Shown piece by piece: positions 5,560 to 6,490 of a DNA stretch of 6,490 nt. The DNA is from Chloroflexota bacterium (GTDB lineage Bacteria > Chloroflexota > Dehalococcoidia > Lucifugimonadales > JADFKI01). How positions within the stretch are numbered: position 1 is the stretch's first letter; every line of letters starts with the position of its first letter. Under the pieces are notes generated by a model. The model was not told the origin of the DNA. It saw only the letters and a list, made by a program, of their open reading frames with translations, and did no database searches. The stretch covers positions 3,751 through 10,240 of the forward strand of contig VXRI01000083.1 of the NCBI GenBank assembly GCA_009838595.1, given 5' to 3'. A program made the position numbers and the translations under genes.

Positions 5560-5589
5560 AGTATAAGTACATAAGTTCTTAAATGTCAA
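5560..5589 (-). promoter_or_regulatory. Strong sigma70-type promoter of the three-gene set
   Basis: On the minus strand: TTGACA (5589-5584), 18-base spacer, TATACT (5565-5560). The -35 is perfect and the -10 has five of six consensus bases. Surrounding DNA is clearly more A/T-rich than the neighbouring genes. Predicted transcription start is near 5553, giving a leader of roughly 73 bases. Confidence 0.7.
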
Positions 5590-5886
5590 CCCTTTTCACA
5601 ATCAATTTCAAGATTCACCGCAACCCTGCCAACTTCCACTTAATTTAGATTCTTGCGGAAGTATTTCTTGCATAAGCTCGAACGCTCGGCGTGTCCGGCG
5701 ATTTGACGGACATCAGACAATCCGGTCTTCTGGTGGATTCATAGTTAGCCAACCGAAACCGCCACCGAGTCAGCGGCTCAGTGACGGTCAATGTTTGGCA
5801 GACCATGTTAAGCTAATCGTCCTGACTATCCTTGTCCAAGCCGGTCTGTACTTCCTCGGTCACGCATGAGCCTAGGCGACAGAGTA
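5590..5886. other. Noncoding stretch with small hairpins
   Basis: I find no supportable gene between the promoter at 5560-5589 and the ribosome site of the 5900 gene. Three short inverted repeats follow each other: TGTCCG/CGGACA (5692-5697 with 5707-5712), AATCC/GGATT (5719-5723 with 5735-5739), and ACCG..TCA with TGACGGT (5764-5772 with 5782-5788, with a two-base bulge). A structured untranslated RNA, a regulator-binding region or a decayed gene are all possible. No convincing plus-strand promoter for the 5900 gene was seen. Confidence 0.35.
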
Positions 5887-5899
5887 GAGGTGAGCGCAA

Positions 5900-6316
5900 A
5901 TGTGGGGAACCATTGGGATCATAAGCTTTAGCGTCGGCGCTATTGCGTTCTTCACGATATTAGCCGGGTTGATAATGGGCGTCGTGCGGAAGCAGTGGGA
6001 AATACTGAAGTGGAGTTCAGTAACACTTGGCGTCTGTTTCATCTTTTTTTTAATTGCAGTAGCGGGGGATGATGAGAGCGGACTGACATCTACCACACCT
6101 ACTGTTGCCCCATCAATTGATGAGGTGTTGGGATGGGGAACCATTGGGATCGTAAGCTTTGGCGTCGGCGCTATTGCGTTCTTCACGATGTTCGCTGGGT
6201 TGATAATGGGCGTCGCGCGGAAGCGGTGGGAACTACTGAAATGGAGTTCAGTAACACTTGGCATTTGTTTCATCTTCCTGGTAATTGCATTAGCGGCGGT
6301 CTTGGCGGGGGATTAG
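5900..6316 (+). CDS. Four-helix membrane protein made by recent tandem duplication
   Basis: 138 residues. Two nearly identical units (2-55 and 79-132, offset 77) are each two membrane helices joined by a short basic turn: helix at about 4-28, turn RKQWEILKWSS (30-40), helix at about 41-55. The second copy carries RKRWELLKWSS. A Thr/Ser/Pro-rich acidic linker (56-78, with TSTTPTVAPS) joins them. By the positive-inside rule the basic turns face the cytoplasm and the linker lies outside. GAGGTG (5887-5892), seven bases before the ATG, fixes the start. Codon differences between copies are mostly conservative amino-acid changes rather than silent ones. Both units end in AGD. I recognise no named family. 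The design recalls small multi-helix integral membrane proteins of unknown role. It is followed by a strong hairpin, so it is probably a single-gene transcript. Confidence 0.75.
   Translation: MWGTIGIISFSVGAIAFFTILAGLIMGVVRKQWEILKWSSVTLGVCFIFFLIAVAGDDESGLTSTTPTVAPSIDEVLGWGTIGIVSFGVGAIAFFTMFAGLIMGVARKRWELLKWSSVTLGICFIFLVIALAAVLAGD
5903..6065 (+). repeat. Tandem repeat unit, copy 1 (163 bp)
   Basis: Direct repeat of 6134-6296 at an offset of 231 bp (77 codons), with about 16 mismatches counted by eye (about 90% identity) and no gaps. It lies wholly inside the membrane-protein gene. This copy alone holds a run of eight T (6044-6051). Confidence 0.9.
6134..6296 (+). repeat. Tandem repeat unit, copy 2 (163 bp)
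   Basis: Second copy of the unit at 5903-6065. A 68-bp spacer (6066-6133) lies between the copies and encodes the Thr/Pro-rich linker; it carries the perfect 12-bp palindrome CATCAATTGATG (6111-6122). After this copy come a few extra codons and again GCGGGGGAT, the same bases that follow copy 1. Confidence 0.9.
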
Positions 6317-6344
6317 TGTTATATCCTCACTGCCGACCGATAGA

Positions 6345-6376
6345 AGAAAGTTCCCGTGTTATTCCGGGGGCTTTCT
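6345..6376 (+). terminator. Strong hairpin after the duplicated membrane-protein gene
   Basis: AGAAAGTTCCCG (6345-6356) pairs with CGGGGGCTTTCT (6365-6376) over 12 positions, two of them G-U in plus-strand RNA, with an 8-base loop. The stem is long and GC-rich at its top. The tail after it (CGTGCC) is not U-rich on the plus strand; on the minus strand the tail is TCTATC. Terminator function is likely but not certain. Confidence 0.55.
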
Positions 6377-6404
6377 CGTGCCCAATATTCAACAAGAGTG
6401 ACTG

Positions 6405-6476
6405 ATGCTCATGAAAGGTGAAATCGACCCATCCAGATTATTCTGGACCATCCCAGATACCAATGATGAGAAATAG
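6405..6476 (+). CDS. Very short ORF at the window edge, possible truncated DUF6922-like start
   Basis: 23 codons from ATG (or 21 from the second ATG at 6411) ending in TAG. The segment IDPSRLFWTIPDTNDEK recalls the N-terminus of proteins with the LFWD-type DUF6922 region, found in predicted nucleotidyltransferase- or toxin-antitoxin-linked genes; this is from memory and from a very short match. Those proteins continue well past this point, so this would be a truncated or frameshifted start. Another frame (ATG at 6463) is open to the window edge and could be the continuation or a separate gene. The ribosome site is poor. The DNA also contains the perfect repeat TCCAGA/TCTGGA (6432-6447). Confidence 0.25.
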   Translation: MLMKGEIDPSRLFWTIPDTNDEK

Positions 6477-6490
6477 GAAAGCGGCTGTGG

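Noticed and set aside
5872..6273. 133-codon minus-strand frame across the duplicated region
   Set aside because: It repeats only because the DNA repeats. The plus frame has the ribosome site, hydrophobic helices and a basic-turn pattern; the minus frame has no good start.
6133..6405. 90-codon plus frame overlapping copy 2 of the repeat
   Set aside because: It is out of frame with the supported gene, has a Trp/Arg/His-rich composition and no ribosome site.
1..6490. Mobile element, CRISPR array, tRNA or integration site
   Set aside because: No terminal inverted repeats with a transposase, no repeat-spacer pattern, no cloverleaf and no integrase were found. The only large repeat is the in-gene duplication.

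Overview
The window looks like bacterial chromosome: moderate-to-high GC in the well-conserved genes, Shine-Dalgarno sites in front of most genes, and two clear sigma70-type promoters. No rRNA, tRNA, CRISPR array or transposase is visible. An aspartyl-tRNA synthetase end, a formylglycine-type sulfatase, an acyl-CoA crotonase and an RNase Z-like metallo-beta-lactamase hydrolase side by side fit a heterotrophic environmental bacterium. Marine or sponge-associated Chloroflexota is my impression from gene style, but this is a low-confidence inference and nothing here proves it.

Layout. 2-202 (+) is the 3' end of aspS, followed by an intrinsic terminator at 336-379. 471-3201 is a minus-strand operon read as sulfatase (3201-1705), a four-helix membrane protein built from two 57-residue repeats (1690-1343), and a crotonase that keeps only one of the two hydratase glutamates (1277-471). 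A TTGACA/TAAACT promoter lies at 3250-3278. Divergent from it, 3317-4473 (+) holds a 91-residue protein of a recognisable but uncharacterised type and an RNase Z/AtsA-like hydrolase only 5 bp downstream.

4500-5589 (-) is the least explained part: three small unrecognised genes with overlapping stop and start codons (TGATG and GTGA), driven by a near-consensus promoter and preceded by a leader that folds into two nested inverted repeats, the outer one starting at the predicted first transcribed base. The last gene of this set may be frameshifted and decaying.

5590-5899 is noncoding and carries several small hairpins. 5900-6316 (+) encodes a four-helix membrane protein made by a recent tandem duplication (about 90% DNA identity between 163-bp copies), followed by a strong hairpin. 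The window closes with a very short ORF that may be the start of a DUF6922-like gene.

How the genes may work together: sulfatase plus crotonase plus MBL hydrolase suggests hydrolysis of sulfate or related esters and acyl-CoA processing, but the substrate cannot be read from the sequence. The 4500-5480 set and the 5900-6316 gene have no assigned function and are the best candidates for something undescribed.
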